Of a stretch of 64,000 bases of DNA, positions 9,089 to 18,656 are shown one piece after another. The stretch comes from M3007 sp964392655 (lineage in GTDB: Bacteria > Bacteroidota > Bacteroidia > Chitinophagales > Saprospiraceae): contig CAYMQY010000001.1 in assembly GCA_964392655.1 (NCBI GenBank), forward strand, positions 1 through 64,000, given 5' to 3'. The notes below the pieces were generated by a model, which saw only the letters and a list, made by a program, of their open reading frames with translations, was not told the origin of the DNA and did not search any database. Positions within the stretch are counted from its first letter, which is position 1. The number at the start of each line of letters is the position of its first letter. The position numbers and the translations under genes were made by a program.

Positions 9089-9742
9089 TTACTGGAGCGG
9101 TACGCACACATACTCGGACTTTCGGGTGAGCATCCGGTCGGTCAAATTGTACAAAGCCCGCTGCCCATAGCCGACGCGCAGCCCGTCTTTCAACCATTTT
9201 TCCTTGTCGGGGCAATCGGGCATTTTGACCATATCTTTTTCTTCGATCGGCATATAAAACCAAAGGCTTCCGTTTTCCGACACGAACGGCGCCGGCTCGG
9301 GATAGTATTTTGTCCTGAAAACCATCGAGATAATGCCCTCCTCCGGCTTTATGCGGTACAACACCAGTTCGCGCAGATCGGGTGCAGTACCGGCATCTAT
9401 AAAAATATGATCATAAGCCATCCCGAAAAACGCGCCGTTGTCATCCACAGGAAGCATGTAGCGCGTGCTGTCGGGCAACACAATCAGATCAATTCGTTCC
9501 CCGGAGAAACCTTCCTGATTGCGCGCCTTGATCAGGTATTTTTGGTAAATAAACTCACGTTCCGTAGCGGAAGATGCTTTGAAGCCGGCCATCAGGCAGC
9601 CTTTGAACCCGACGATGGAATCGTTTCTTTCTATCGGGTAGGTCACACTTTTTTCCGAATTGCCGGAAGATGAATTTTTACAGGAAACCACGAGCAAACC
9701 CAACAACAGGGCTGCAGCGGCGAACGTAGTGTGTTTGATCAT
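9089..9742 (-). CDS. hypothetical lipoprotein
   Basis: A 217-residue lipoprotein of no family I recognise. The ATG at 9742 gives a signal with lipobox LLVVSC (Cys21) and a Ser/Asn-rich linker (KNSSSGNSEKS). The rest is soluble alpha-beta sequence with several aromatic strands (RYMLPVDDNGAFFGMAYDHI, GSLWFYMPIEEKD). A GACATTTG sequence close to the phylum -7 box lies upstream near 9795. It is flanked by the VWA operon upstream and a long hairpin-bearing spacer downstream, so it is probably monocistronic. Confidence 0.65.
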   Translation of the reverse strand: MIKHTTFAAAALLLGLLVVSCKNSSSGNSEKSVTYPIERNDSIVGFKGCLMAGFKASSATEREFIYQKYLIKARNQEGFSGERIDLIVLPDSTRYMLPVDDNGAFFGMAYDHIFIDAGTAPDLRELVLYRIKPEEGIISMVFRTKYYPEPAPFVSENGSLWFYMPIEEKDMVKMPDCPDKEKWLKDGLRVGYGQRALYNLTDRMLTRKSEYVCVPLQ

Positions 9743-9822
9743 GTCGTACCGTACTTTTTTGAAAATATCAGCGGCCTGAATTTGGGGCCGCAAATGTCTG
9801 AATTTTCCTGAAAAATGAACCT

Positions 9823-10992
9823 TCAGGCACCCACCGAATTCGCCGCCGGGTGGTTGGCAGTTGAAATACCCGCTGCTCCGGCCCAGCGGTACAGGTCCTG
9901 ACGCGCGAGTGCAGCGGCCATGAGTTCGGGAAACAGCGGCGGCGTGCAGGCAAATGCCGGGACGCCCAGAGCAGACAATGCCCCGGCATTCTCGTGGTCA
10001 TAGCCGGGCGCCCCCTCGTCGCTCAGGGCAAGCAGGGCGACCATGTTTACACCTGACTGCGTTATTGCGTGGATTTTTTTGAGCATTTCCGCACGGTTTC
10101 CGCCCTCGTACAGGTCGCTGATGAGCACCAGGAGCGTATCCTGCGGAGTTTGCACCAGAGTTTGGGCGTAGCCCAGCGCCTTGTTGATATCGGTACCGCC
10201 GCCAAGTTGGGTGGCAAAAAGCAATTCCACAGGGTCGTGCAGGTGTTCGGATAAATCTGCCACCGCCGTATCAAATGCGATAAGGCTGGTTCGCACGCTC
10301 CGCAGGGAGGCCAGCACGGCGCCGAATACGGCGGCGTACACCACCGAACCTGCCATGGATCCACTCTGGTCCACCAGCAGGATGATATGCCGAAGCGCTT
10401 TGCCCTTGCGGCCGAAACCGGTCACGCGTTCGGGCACGATGGTTCCCTGATCGGGCTGATAGTGCTTCAGGTTTTGAAGGATCGTCCGGTTCCAGTCAAT
10501 TTCATTGGCGCGGGGCCGGCGGTTGCGCGCACTGCGATGGATGGCCTGCCGCACCGCTGTTTGCAAGGAGGCTCCGAGGCGTCGTTCGAGGTCGTCCACC
10601 ACACGGCGCACCACGGACCGCGCGGTGTCTCGGGTTTTGGCGGGCATGGCTTTTTGCAAATTGAGCAGGGTAGCCACAAGATGCACGTCGGGTTCGACGG
10701 CGGCCAGCAATTCGGGTTCAAGCAGCAGTTGGGCCAAACCCAGGCGCTCCAGCGCGTCGCGTTGCATGAGTTGTACCACCGGCGTGGGGAAGTAGCGCCG
10801 GATATCGCCGAGCCAGCGATTCACGTTGGGCGCCGAGCGCCCCAGCCCGCCCTGCCGGTCGGCATCGTAGAGGGCTTCCAGCACCCGGTCCATGCCGGCC
10901 GGTTCGCCTTCGAGGCGTTGTTCCCCTTCGGGATCGGCGGCACGGCCGAGGATGAGGCGCCAGCGTTCGGTAGTTGAGTCGGCATTCAGCAT
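9823..10992 (-). CDS. VWA domain protein (CoxE/ViaA-like)
   Basis: A cytoplasmic protein of 389 residues without signal peptide. The first 200 residues are helical and Arg-rich; the C-terminal half is a von Willebrand A domain with an intact MIDAS: DQSGSM (Asp208, Ser210, Ser212), a Thr in QLGGGTDINKAL, and an Asp in LISDLYEGG. Such proteins usually act with a MoxR-type AAA ATPase as a metal-dependent chaperone pair, but no MoxR gene is visible here. It is the last gene of a four-gene operon (12599 to 9823), beginning 32 bases after the membrane protein gene. Confidence 0.8.
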   Translation of the reverse strand: MLNADSTTERWRLILGRAADPEGEQRLEGEPAGMDRVLEALYDADRQGGLGRSAPNVNRWLGDIRRYFPTPVVQLMQRDALERLGLAQLLLEPELLAAVEPDVHLVATLLNLQKAMPAKTRDTARSVVRRVVDDLERRLGASLQTAVRQAIHRSARNRRPRANEIDWNRTILQNLKHYQPDQGTIVPERVTGFGRKGKALRHIILLVDQSGSMAGSVVYAAVFGAVLASLRSVRTSLIAFDTAVADLSEHLHDPVELLFATQLGGGTDINKALGYAQTLVQTPQDTLLVLISDLYEGGNRAEMLKKIHAITQSGVNMVALLALSDEGAPGYDHENAGALSALGVPAFACTPPLFPELMAAALARQDLYRWAGAAGISTANHPAANSVGA

Positions 10993-11024
10993 ATCGGGGA
11001 CAAATCTGCGTCTGATTCAGGTTT

Positions 11025-11687
11025 TCAACACAATATTTTTTTCAAAAACAAGCCCGTTACCACTCCCACGGTTAACCCCATAAGTACGCCGGAAACAACA
11101 GCGGACAGCATAATTTGCCAGATCGGCTCACTCCCGTCAGGCCAGGAAGCACCGAGGTACACCCACCACAGTCCCGCCCCCCAAGCAAGGCTGTTTGCAA
11201 CAATCCAGCGACTCGAACCGGGTACATAGCGCCGTAACACACGTTGCTGTGCCCATCCGAAAATGGCGCCCAACACAAGCCCCATACCTACGGCAGCCAA
11301 GGCTACCACCCACAACGAGGGTTCAACTTGTACCGGCTGTGGGTCGGATACCTGCGAGCCGGACAGCAGGGTAGAAGGCAACATACCCAAAAACCAACCT
11401 GCCGCAGCCACGAGCACGGTGGCTCTAATCCATGCCGCCCGCGACAGGTTGGGAATTTTTTCAACTAAAACGCCGGCCTGAAAAGCGCCCACCAGCCAGC
11501 CTTCTACGGAGCCGGCGGCGACCATAGCCGCAAGAACCCCGATTTTTTCGGCAATGGTTGTCGGTTCACCAATCCAGTACAGCGTCAGCCCGGCCACCAC
11601 TCCGGCAGCGCCGATGCCCAAAAACTCCGCTGCACCGCAAGCCAGTACCCACCGGCGGAAGAACAGGCTTTCGGAAGTCCGGGTCAT
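11025..11687 (-). CDS. polytopic membrane protein of unknown function
   Basis: A 220-residue integral membrane protein with about six hydrophobic segments rich in Gly and Ala (for example GIGAAGVVAGLTLYWIG and LAAVGMGLVLGAIFGWAQQR). The two halves look like a duplicated three-helix unit, each containing a G-W-x-Q/F-Q-type segment (VEGWLVGAFQAGV and GAIFGWAQQRVL). The start codon overlaps the stop of the GerW-like gene by four bases (ATGA), so the two are translationally coupled. Function unknown. Confidence 0.65.
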   Translation of the reverse strand: MTRTSESLFFRRWVLACGAAEFLGIGAAGVVAGLTLYWIGEPTTIAEKIGVLAAMVAAGSVEGWLVGAFQAGVLVEKIPNLSRAAWIRATVLVAAAGWFLGMLPSTLLSGSQVSDPQPVQVEPSLWVVALAAVGMGLVLGAIFGWAQQRVLRRYVPGSSRWIVANSLAWGAGLWWVYLGASWPDGSEPIWQIMLSAVVSGVLMGLTVGVVTGLFLKKILC

Positions 11688-12040
11688 ACCGCCGGTTGTT
11701 TATCCAGGTATTTTTCCAGCAGGTCGGGGACGCGTTCAAATGCTGCCGCCAGCCCTTTGCTGTGTTTGGCCGGGATGAAGGAAATATCATCCCCTTTGGT
11801 GACCAGGAATCCAACCGGCTCGATACCCATGCCCGCGCCGGCGCCGCTGCCTTCACCGCGGGCCTGTTTCTCGTCGCCGCCTTCGCCGCCGCCGTAGCCG
11901 AAGCCCATACCGAGCCGGATCACCGGTACGCAGGTAAATTCACCGAGTTTGAACTCTTTTCCGATCACCGTTTCCGTTTTGGCTTCGCCGTGGAGGAACT
12001 CCGTTACTTTGGCGAGCACATCATCAAAATTTGCTTTCAT
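11684..12040 (-). CDS. GerW/YtfJ family sporulation-type protein
   Basis: A 118-residue cytoplasmic protein of the GerW (YtfJ) family. The hallmark core is present: helical start (MKANFDDVLAKVTEFL), VIGKEFKLGEFTCVPVIRLG, then a Gly-rich loop (GMGFGYGGGEGGD and GEGSGAGAGMG), followed by PVGFLVTKGDDISFIP. In endospore formers this family works in germination, but it is widespread in non-sporulating bacteria, where its role is unknown. The gene upstream encodes a DUF2953-like protein, the same pairing as ytfI-ytfJ in Bacillus, which suggests a conserved two-protein module. Confidence 0.85.
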   Translation of the reverse strand: MKANFDDVLAKVTEFLHGEAKTETVIGKEFKLGEFTCVPVIRLGMGFGYGGGEGGDEKQARGEGSGAGAGMGIEPVGFLVTKGDDISFIPAKHSKGLAAAFERVPDLLEKYLDKQPAV

Positions 12041-12068
12041 AATGTTGAAATTGTATTTGTGACCTATT

Positions 12069-12599
12069 TCAATTTTTAAAAATCAATGTTTTACCTGCGG
12101 CCCAAAGGATACGCCCGAGCCGGTTTTCCACGACCAGATGTACTTCCTGTTTGCCGACAAAATTGACCCCGATCGTACCGTTGATGTGCATACCCAGAAT
12201 ATGCGCCACGGGATAAGCCCACGCATTGCAGATGAAATTCCCGCTATCCCAAGCGATATGACATTTCCGCACGCGAAATGTCCGGATGATACGCCTTGCC
12301 AGTCGAATCAGTACCCTGGTGGAAATTCGCTTGCCGGAGCGCTGCACATTTTTTTTAGCCGGCGGCGGTTCGGTTTTTGTGCCGGACGAAGAAGCGTTCA
12401 TTTGTATTTGCCTGCGCCACCCAAAAACCCGGAGATGCAAAATATCCCACGCATCTGCCGGCGCCCATATCACCTCGAATATACTACCCCAATCCACGCC
12501 GACAACTCCGCGCCGGCTATCAATTTCCAAGCGAAAAACCGCAAAAAGCAGCCACGCTGTCAACCCCAAAAAAACAAGCAAAATGATTCCGAAAACCAT
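12069..12599 (-). CDS. DUF2953-like single-pass membrane protein
   Basis: A 176-residue protein with one N-terminal membrane helix (VFGIILLVFLGLTAWLLFAV), then a basic region and C-terminal beta-rich segments (HILGMHINGTIGVNFVGKQE). Ending in short strands after a basic middle part is typical of DUF2953 proteins, and the gene directly precedes a gerW/ytfJ homologue, as in Firmicutes. The ATG at 12599 puts the helix at residue 2; the frame is open further upstream but without plausible content. A CACCTTTG sequence just upstream may be its -7 box. The family call is moderate; the operon context is strong. Confidence 0.6.
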   Translation of the reverse strand: MVFGIILLVFLGLTAWLLFAVFRLEIDSRRGVVGVDWGSIFEVIWAPADAWDILHLRVFGWRRQIQMNASSSGTKTEPPPAKKNVQRSGKRISTRVLIRLARRIIRTFRVRKCHIAWDSGNFICNAWAYPVAHILGMHINGTIGVNFVGKQEVHLVVENRLGRILWAAGKTLIFKN

Positions 12600-12840
12600 C
12601 TTTCGAGTTTGAGGCTGCAAAGGTGTTTTCACCCATTGACTTGTGCGTTGACCTACATCAGAAAGCGATATGATTGAAGGGCGCGTTGTTCTTTTCGCCA
12701 ACACCTGCCAAACCACGTCATCCGATTTTGCGGCGCCATCTTTTCCGGCAGAAATTTGTTCTGCCTTGAAAAATAGCGGCTTCGGGCAACCCCGATCGGA
12801 ATGCCCGCGCCATTCGACCTGACACAACAAACACGTTTTG

Positions 12841-15800
12841 ATGATGAAACTTCGGCTTTTGTTTCTCACCCTGCTCGGCGCCGCAGCGCTGTCCGCACAA
12901 AGTTCTTTCCAAATTCGGCATACACTCAACTGGGCCGCAGAACCCTACCGGCATACCCTGTCGAACGGCGATGTGGTGGAGCAGTGGCGTTTCGACAACT
13001 GCGACTTCACCGACGAAGCGCCTGCGCTGCCGATGTTCACGGAACGTTTCCCCTTGCAGGGTCGTGCCCGGCTGACGGTGGAAGTGACTGCCGCGACCTA
13101 CGAGCCTTTCGCACTGAAAAACGCACCCGATGCGGCCGTCATCGGCGATGACCTCGATATTCAGGCTGTCGTGGAACAGGAGCGGAATCAGTTTTTCGGA
13201 CGGGTCAAATTTTATCCCGTTCGCCGCTCGGGCAGCGGATACGAACGCGTCACGGAGTTTACGCTCACAGTACGCATCTCGGCCCCCGAACCGGTACCGG
13301 CCAAACCGCGCGGCGGGCCGAACACCTTCACCTCGGTGCTGAGCGACGGCACGGTGTATAAATTCGGTGTGAGCCAAAGCGGTGTGTACCGCCTCGATTT
13401 CGGCTTTCTGAAAAACACCCTCGGCATTGCCAACCTCGAAAGTATTGACCCGCGCCAGATTCGCCTGTACGGCAATGGCGGCGCCATGCTGTCCGAACGC
13501 ACCGACGATACCCGTGCCGACGACCTGCTGGAAAACGCCATTTTCGTATCGGGTGAAGCCGACGGAAAATTTGACAACGGCGACTACATCCTGTTTTATG
13601 CCACCGGGCCGGCGCCCTGGACGTACCGGCCAAGCACTACGGACCCGGAACTGACCATTCAGCAGCACCTGTACGACCAGTATGCGTATTATTTCATAAA
13701 AATCGGCGGCGGGCAAGGTATTCGCGTGCAGGAGCAGGCAAGTGTGCCGGCCGGCTACATCACCGAGGAGTTTGACGACGTACGTCGTCTGGAAGATGAG
13801 AAAGTGAACCTGCTCAACCTGTTCAGTTCGGCGCAAGGCTCGGGCAAGCGCTGGTTTGGCGACTACTTTTTCCAAACCCGCGAACGCAGTTACACCTTCA
13901 ATTTTCCCAACCTCGTGCCCGGGTCTTCCGCGCGTTTGCGCAGCGAATTCGCCGGACGGGCCGGAACCAACACGACGGTGCAACTTGTAGCCGGAGGGTC
14001 GCAGTTTAACCAAAACGTTTTCGGTGTACCGGTGAGCAACAACGAGGCCGACTTTGCTTCCAATGCCCTGATTCGCGGCACGTTTCAGCCTGCTGGCGAT
14101 AACGTGGAAGTAGTGGTGCGGTACCTGCAAGCAGCCATCACCAGCGAGGGCTGGCTCGACTACATCGAACTGAATGCCCGGCGCCGGCTGCTGATGACCG
14201 GAGCGTCCATGGAATTTCGCGATCTGCAAACCCTCGCGCAACCGGCATCCACGTTCCGCATCGGCGGAGTTACCGGAGGCCCCCTTCTAGTGTGGGACAT
14301 CACCGACCGGCAGGTACCCAAACGCCAGGCAACGACGGCGACGGGCAACACGGTGGAATTCGGCGCCGCTACCCAGGGCGTGTTGCGCAATTTCGTCGCC
14401 TTTTATGACAATGCCGCCTTGCCGAAACCGGAAAAAACCGTCGGAAAAATTGACAACCAGAACATCCACGGCCTCGATAACCTGCACATGGCCATCGTAT
14501 ACCACCCTGACCTGGAAGCAGCCGCCAAACAATTGGCCGAACACCGCCGTACATACAGCGGCCTTGATGTGGCAACCGTCCGGATAGACCAACTGTACAA
14601 CGAGTTTTCTTCCGGCATGAAAGACCCGACGGCTATCCGCGATTTCGCCCGGATGCTGCTGGATCGCGCCCCCGGCAAGTTCGACTACCTGCTGCTCTTC
14701 GGCGACGGCTCCTTCGATCCCAAAAACAACACTGCCGGCGACGACAACCTCGACCTGATACCGGTTTTTGAAACCTACCAGTCGTTCAACCCGATCTACT
14801 CGTTTCCTTCCGACGACTACTTTGCCCTGCTCAGCGACGGCGAGGGTGGCAGTCTGGTCGGCTCGTTAGACATTGCTGTGGGGCGTGTCACACCCCGCAA
14901 TGCGACTGAAGCGCAGGCTATTGTGAAAAAAATAATGGACTACGACAACAATCCGGAGACACTCGGCGACTGGCGTCTGCGCCTGCTGTATTTCGCCGAC
15001 GACGAGGACTGGAATGCGCACATCAACCAGGCGGAGGACTCCTTGGCCTGGGCGGCGGCGAACACCGAAAAGTGGTTCAATCTCGAAAAAGTGTACTTCG
15101 ACGCCTACCAGCAAGTGGCGACATCCAGTGAAAAGCGCATCCCCGACGCCAAGGCGGCCATCAACGCCAATATTTTCAAAGGTGGCCTGATTGCCCAGTA
15201 CATCGGCCACGGCGGCCCGCGCGGCTGGGCGCAGGAACGGGTGATTGACAACAATGACATTGCCGGCTGGGAAAATGCCAACCGCTATCCGCTGATTATC
15301 ACGGCGACCTGCTCGTTTGGCGGTTACGACGACTACGGCACCCTCACCGGCGGCGAGCAGGCACTGCTCAAGGTCAATTCCGGTGCCGTGGCGTTGTTCA
15401 CCACCGTGCGTGCCGTGTTCATTGACGGCAACAACAAACTGACCGACGCTGTGCAGCGGGTCATCTTCCAGCGCCTGCCGAACGGAAAATACCGCACCAT
15501 CGGCGACATCCTGAAAGACGCCAAAAACACCCTCAGCAGCGGCAACGAAAACAACGGCCGCCGTTTCACCCTGCTCGGCGACCCGGCCATGTTCCTCGCC
15601 CTGCCGGAACACCGCGTCCGTACCACAGGCATCAACGGCAAGGCGTTTAATCCTGCACAACCCGATACCATTCGCGCGCTCATGCCTGTGGAACTGGAGG
15701 GTGAACTGACGGACCTCAACGGGAATTTTCTTCCGGATTTCAACGGACGCGTGTTTGTCACCCTGTTTGACAAAAAACAAACCCTGTACACCCTTGGGCA

Positions 15801-16707
15801 GGACGAACGCAGCCAGGTGCGGCCTTTCACGGCCCAGCGCAGCATCCTCTTCAAAGGGAGCGCTACGGTGACCAACGGGCGGTTCAAAATCAATTTTGTG
15901 GTGCCCAAGGACATCAACTATTCCTTCGGATTCGGCAAGCTCAGTTACTACGCCGAAGATGGCACCCCGCTCGATGCTGCCGGCGCCGACACGGAAGTGG
16001 TCATCGGTGGCACAGCCAATACGATCAAGGATGAAAATCCGCCCCTTGTGCAGATATTTCTCAACACCGACGCCTTCGCTTTTGGCGGCATCACAGACAA
16101 GAATCCGACCATTTTAGTGAAATGCTCCGACGACTACGGCATGAACGTGACTGGCGCCGGCCTGGGACACGACCTGACCGTGGTGCTCGACGGCAATGTG
16201 CTGGAGACAATCGTGCTGAACGATTTTTACGAAAGCGCTCAGGACGACGCCCGGCGCGGACAGGCGCTGTACCCCTTGCGCAGCCTCGCTCCCGGCAGGC
16301 ATACCCTGCTGGCCAAAGGCTGGGATATCGCCAACAATTCCGGCGAGGGCTACACCGAGTTTGTAGTGGCCGAGGACGGCAAAGCAGCGCTGGCGCACGT
16401 CCTGAATTACCCCAATCCGTTCACGACAAATACCAATTTTCAGTTTGAACACAACCTTGCGGGACAGGTGCTGGATGTGCAGGTCAGCATTTTTTCCGTG
16501 TCGGGCAAATTAGTCAAGACCATCCTGCACACGGCTCCTGCCGACGGCTTCCGCGTGACCGACATTTCCTGGAACGGTCGCGACGAGTACGGCGATGTGC
16601 TGGCGCGCGGAGTGTACCTGTACCGCATCAAAGTGCGCGGCACCGATGTAAGCGGGGGGACGGCTACTGCCGAGAGTGCGTTTGAAAAATTGGTTATTCT
16701 GAAATAA
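12841..16707 (+). CDS. porU: type IX secretion system sortase PorU (C25 family)
   Basis: A 1288-residue exported protein matching PorU, the surface cysteine protease that removes C-terminal sorting domains from T9SS cargo and attaches the cargo to the cell surface. A signal peptide (LLFLTLLGAAALSA) is followed by N-terminal beta domains, then the gingipain-like C25 domain at about 540-925 with the expected pair: His790 (IAQYIGHGGPRGW) and Cys824 (LIITATCSFGGYDD). The last 100 residues form an immunoglobulin-like C-terminal domain (VLNYPNPFTTNT, then WNGRDEYGDVLARGVYLYRI). The ATG at 12841 is preferred over an in-frame TTG just before it. Monocistronic and divergent from the GerW operon. Confidence 0.9.
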   Translation: MMKLRLLFLTLLGAAALSAQSSFQIRHTLNWAAEPYRHTLSNGDVVEQWRFDNCDFTDEAPALPMFTERFPLQGRARLTVEVTAATYEPFALKNAPDAAVIGDDLDIQAVVEQERNQFFGRVKFYPVRRSGSGYERVTEFTLTVRISAPEPVPAKPRGGPNTFTSVLSDGTVYKFGVSQSGVYRLDFGFLKNTLGIANLESIDPRQIRLYGNGGAMLSERTDDTRADDLLENAIFVSGEADGKFDNGDYILFYATGPAPWTYRPSTTDPELTIQQHLYDQYAYYFIKIGGGQGIRVQEQASVPAGYITEEFDDVRRLEDEKVNLLNLFSSAQGSGKRWFGDYFFQTRERSYTFNFPNLVPGSSARLRSEFAGRAGTNTTVQLVAGGSQFNQNVFGVPVSNNEADFASNALIRGTFQPAGDNVEVVVRYLQAAITSEGWLDYIELNARRRLLMTGASMEFRDLQTLAQPASTFRIGGVTGGPLLVWDITDRQVPKRQATTATGNTVEFGAATQGVLRNFVAFYDNAALPKPEKTVGKIDNQNIHGLDNLHMAIVYHPDLEAAAKQLAEHRRTYSGLDVATVRIDQLYNEFSSGMKDPTAIRDFARMLLDRAPGKFDYLLLFGDGSFDPKNNTAGDDNLDLIPVFETYQSFNPIYSFPSDDYFALLSDGEGGSLVGSLDIAVGRVTPRNATEAQAIVKKIMDYDNNPETLGDWRLRLLYFADDEDWNAHINQAEDSLAWAAANTEKWFNLEKVYFDAYQQVATSSEKRIPDAKAAINANIFKGGLIAQYIGHGGPRGWAQERVIDNNDIAGWENANRYPLIITATCSFGGYDDYGTLTGGEQALLKVNSGAVALFTTVRAVFIDGNNKLTDAVQRVIFQRLPNGKYRTIGDILKDAKNTLSSGNENNGRRFTLLGDPAMFLALPEHRVRTTGINGKAFNPAQPDTIRALMPVELEGELTDLNGNFLPDFNGRVFVTLFDKKQTLYTLGQDERSQVRPFTAQRSILFKGSATVTNGRFKINFVVPKDINYSFGFGKLSYYAEDGTPLDAAGADTEVVIGGTANTIKDENPPLVQIFLNTDAFAFGGITDKNPTILVKCSDDYGMNVTGAGLGHDLTVVLDGNVLETIVLNDFYESAQDDARRGQALYPLRSLAPGRHTLLAKGWDIANNSGEGYTEFVVAEDGKAALAHVLNYPNPFTTNTNFQFEHNLAGQVLDVQVSIFSVSGKLVKTILHTAPADGFRVTDISWNGRDEYGDVLARGVYLYRIKVRGTDVSGGTATAESAFEKLVILK

Positions 16708-16984
16708 AACATGCAGCATTTCCTCACAGCCTTTTGTTTGGTGTTTCTCTGTGAAATACCTCAGTGCTCTCTGTGTTAAAAAAATGCTACGGATGGATTG
16801 AAACAGTTTTTTGCACAGCCCCTCTGACATGAGCCACATTCTGCATTTTCAATTTTAGAGGCACTCAATTCCGGGATTCGGCGCCACGCGATTGATTAAC
16901 CAAACGTTAAGCCCCGGCCCAAAATACTGCCTCGCAAAATCGGTTTATACACCCGCACTTTTTTACACGTTCAGCAAAAATTTC

Positions 16985-17704
16985 ATGAAAAACATTACCC
17001 GCATTTTTTCTGTATTACTTGTCCCCTTTCTTTTCAGCGGCTGCGACACCCTGGAGCAAATTGCCAAAGAGGCTATGAATGAGCCTTCCATCACCGAAAT
17101 CGGTCAGGGCCTCAAGGATGCTCTGGGCAAGGGCGTTACCAAGGGCGTGAACACCCTGTCGGCGCAGGACGGTTACTTTAAAAGCGCCTATAAAATTCTG
17201 TTGCCGGCAGAGGCCCGCACCGTGACCGGCAAACTCAAAGCCGTGCCCGGTTTTACCAACATCGAAAATGAACTGCTCGAAAAAATCAACCGCGGCGCCG
17301 AAGATGCGGCCAAAGAAGCCGGGCCGATTTTTATGTCGGCCATAAAAGGCATGACGTTTCAGGACGCCACCAACATCCTTATGGGCGCCGACAACGCCGC
17401 TACGGCATACCTGAATCGAACGACTTACCAGCAGTTGTACGCCAGTTTCAAACCCAAAATCGGGAATTCTCTGGACAAAATCGGGGCGAACAGCCTGTGG
17501 AAAAGCGCCGCCGACGCCTACAACAAAATCCCCTTGGTGACCAAGGTCAACGCCGATCTTGGCGACTATGTAACTACCGAAGCGCTCAAAGGGCTGTTTG
17601 CCAAAGTGGAAGAAGAGGAGAAAAATATCCGCCGGAATGCGACTTCCCGTACGTCGGCGCTTTTGAAAAAAGTATTTGCCAAGCAGGATGCCAACCGGAA
17701 GTAG
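16985..17704 (+). CDS. DUF4197 lipoprotein
   Basis: A 239-residue protein of the DUF4197 family, function unknown. The ATG at 16985 gives a lipoprotein signal (FLFSGC), so it is likely membrane-anchored in the periplasm. The conserved body includes GLKDALGKGVTKGVNTLSA, DGYFKSAYKILLP, GAEDAAKEAGPIF and SLWKSAADAYNKIPLV. A close paralogue follows 82 bases downstream, so the pair is a tandem duplication. Confidence 0.85.
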   Translation: MKNITRIFSVLLVPFLFSGCDTLEQIAKEAMNEPSITEIGQGLKDALGKGVTKGVNTLSAQDGYFKSAYKILLPAEARTVTGKLKAVPGFTNIENELLEKINRGAEDAAKEAGPIFMSAIKGMTFQDATNILMGADNAATAYLNRTTYQQLYASFKPKIGNSLDKIGANSLWKSAADAYNKIPLVTKVNADLGDYVTTEALKGLFAKVEEEEKNIRRNATSRTSALLKKVFAKQDANRK

Positions 17705-17786
17705 GCTGTTGGCTATTGGCTGTTGGCTTCGGAAGAACCGTTTGCTATAGCACTCATCGTTCATCACCCATCACTAAAAATATACT

Positions 17787-18521
17787 ATGAAAAAGATCGT
17801 ACTGACACTGTTTGTGGTCACCTTCGGGTTGTCCGCAGCATCTGCCCAATTGTTGAAAGACCTGCAAAAAGGCGCCAAAGACCTGCTCGGCGGGGGCGAA
17901 CTCAGCAGCGCCGAAGTCGGCAAGGGCCTCAAGGAAGCCCTGTCGAAAGGGGTGGAAAAGGGCGTAAATGACCTGTCGGCCACCGACGGTTACTTCAAAA
18001 GCATGTACAAAATTCTGCTGCCCGAAGAGGCGCAGAAAGTGACCACACGGCTCAAAGCGGTGCCCGGATTTTCCAACGTAGAGGCCGATTTGATTGAAAA
18101 AATGAACCGCGGCGCGGAAAAAGCAGCCAAGGAAGCCGCGCCGATTTTTGCCAGCGCCATTACCAGCATGACTATTCAGGATGCGATGGATATCCTGATG
18201 GGCGCCGACAACTCAGCCACCACCTACCTGCGCAAATCCACGTTCCAGCAGTTGTACGACAAGTTTAATCCGGTGATCGTGAAGGCCCTCGACGAGATTG
18301 GCGCCAACGAACTGTGGCGCAGTGCTGCCACGGCGTACAACAACCTACCCTTGGTTACGCGCGTCAACACCGATCTGGATGACCACGTGACCACCAAGGC
18401 TCTTGACGGCCTTTTCGGTAAGATTCAAGAAGAGGAAAAAACCATCCGCCGGAATCCGGCGCTGCGCACGTCCGAACTGTTGAAAAAAGTGTTCGCCAAG
18501 CAGGATAGCAACCGGAAATAA
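17787..18521 (+). CDS. DUF4197 secreted protein (paralogue)
   Basis: A 244-residue DUF4197 protein with a cleavable signal peptide (MKKIVLTLFVVTFGLSAASA) rather than a lipobox. The body aligns end to end with the preceding gene (GLKEALSKGVEKGVNDLSA, DGYFKSMYKILLP, LLKKVFAKQDSNRK against LLKKVFAKQDANRK). The copies have diverged in sequence and in predicted anchoring, suggesting a soluble and a membrane-bound form. The spacer contains short direct repeats of TTGGCT. Function unknown. Confidence 0.87.
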   Translation: MKKIVLTLFVVTFGLSAASAQLLKDLQKGAKDLLGGGELSSAEVGKGLKEALSKGVEKGVNDLSATDGYFKSMYKILLPEEAQKVTTRLKAVPGFSNVEADLIEKMNRGAEKAAKEAAPIFASAITSMTIQDAMDILMGADNSATTYLRKSTFQQLYDKFNPVIVKALDEIGANELWRSAATAYNNLPLVTRVNTDLDDHVTTKALDGLFGKIQEEEKTIRRNPALRTSELLKKVFAKQDSNRK

Positions 18522-18585
18522 GTTGCGCATGTATTGCCAGCAGCGCTGATACGCCGGAATTTTGTAGCAGTGCCTGTGCTCAAAA

Positions 18586-18656
18586 GGCAACTGCCGGGGC
18601 CAAAATCAAGAAGTAGTCTGCTTTTTACAGCCTGCTTTGATGCCCCGGCAGTTGCC
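18586..18656. repeat. 15-bp perfect inverted repeat with 41-base loop
   Basis: GGCAACTGCCGGGGC at 18586-18600 is repeated in reverse complement at 18642-18656. There is no T-tract after either arm, so this is not a standard terminator. It sits between the second DUF4197 gene and folE. Confidence 0.7.

Noticed and set aside
9017..9673. Plus-strand frame opposite the lipoprotein at 9089-9742
   Set aside because: No signal, no family; the minus-strand frame has a lipobox and a sensible start.
10387..10977. Plus-strand frame opposite the VWA gene
   Set aside because: Antisense shadow; the minus-strand protein has an intact MIDAS motif.
16708..16984. Short repeats after porU (CTCTGTG-type phrases) as a mobile element
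   Set aside because: No inverted ends, no transposase and no second copy in the window; looks like ordinary intergenic filler.
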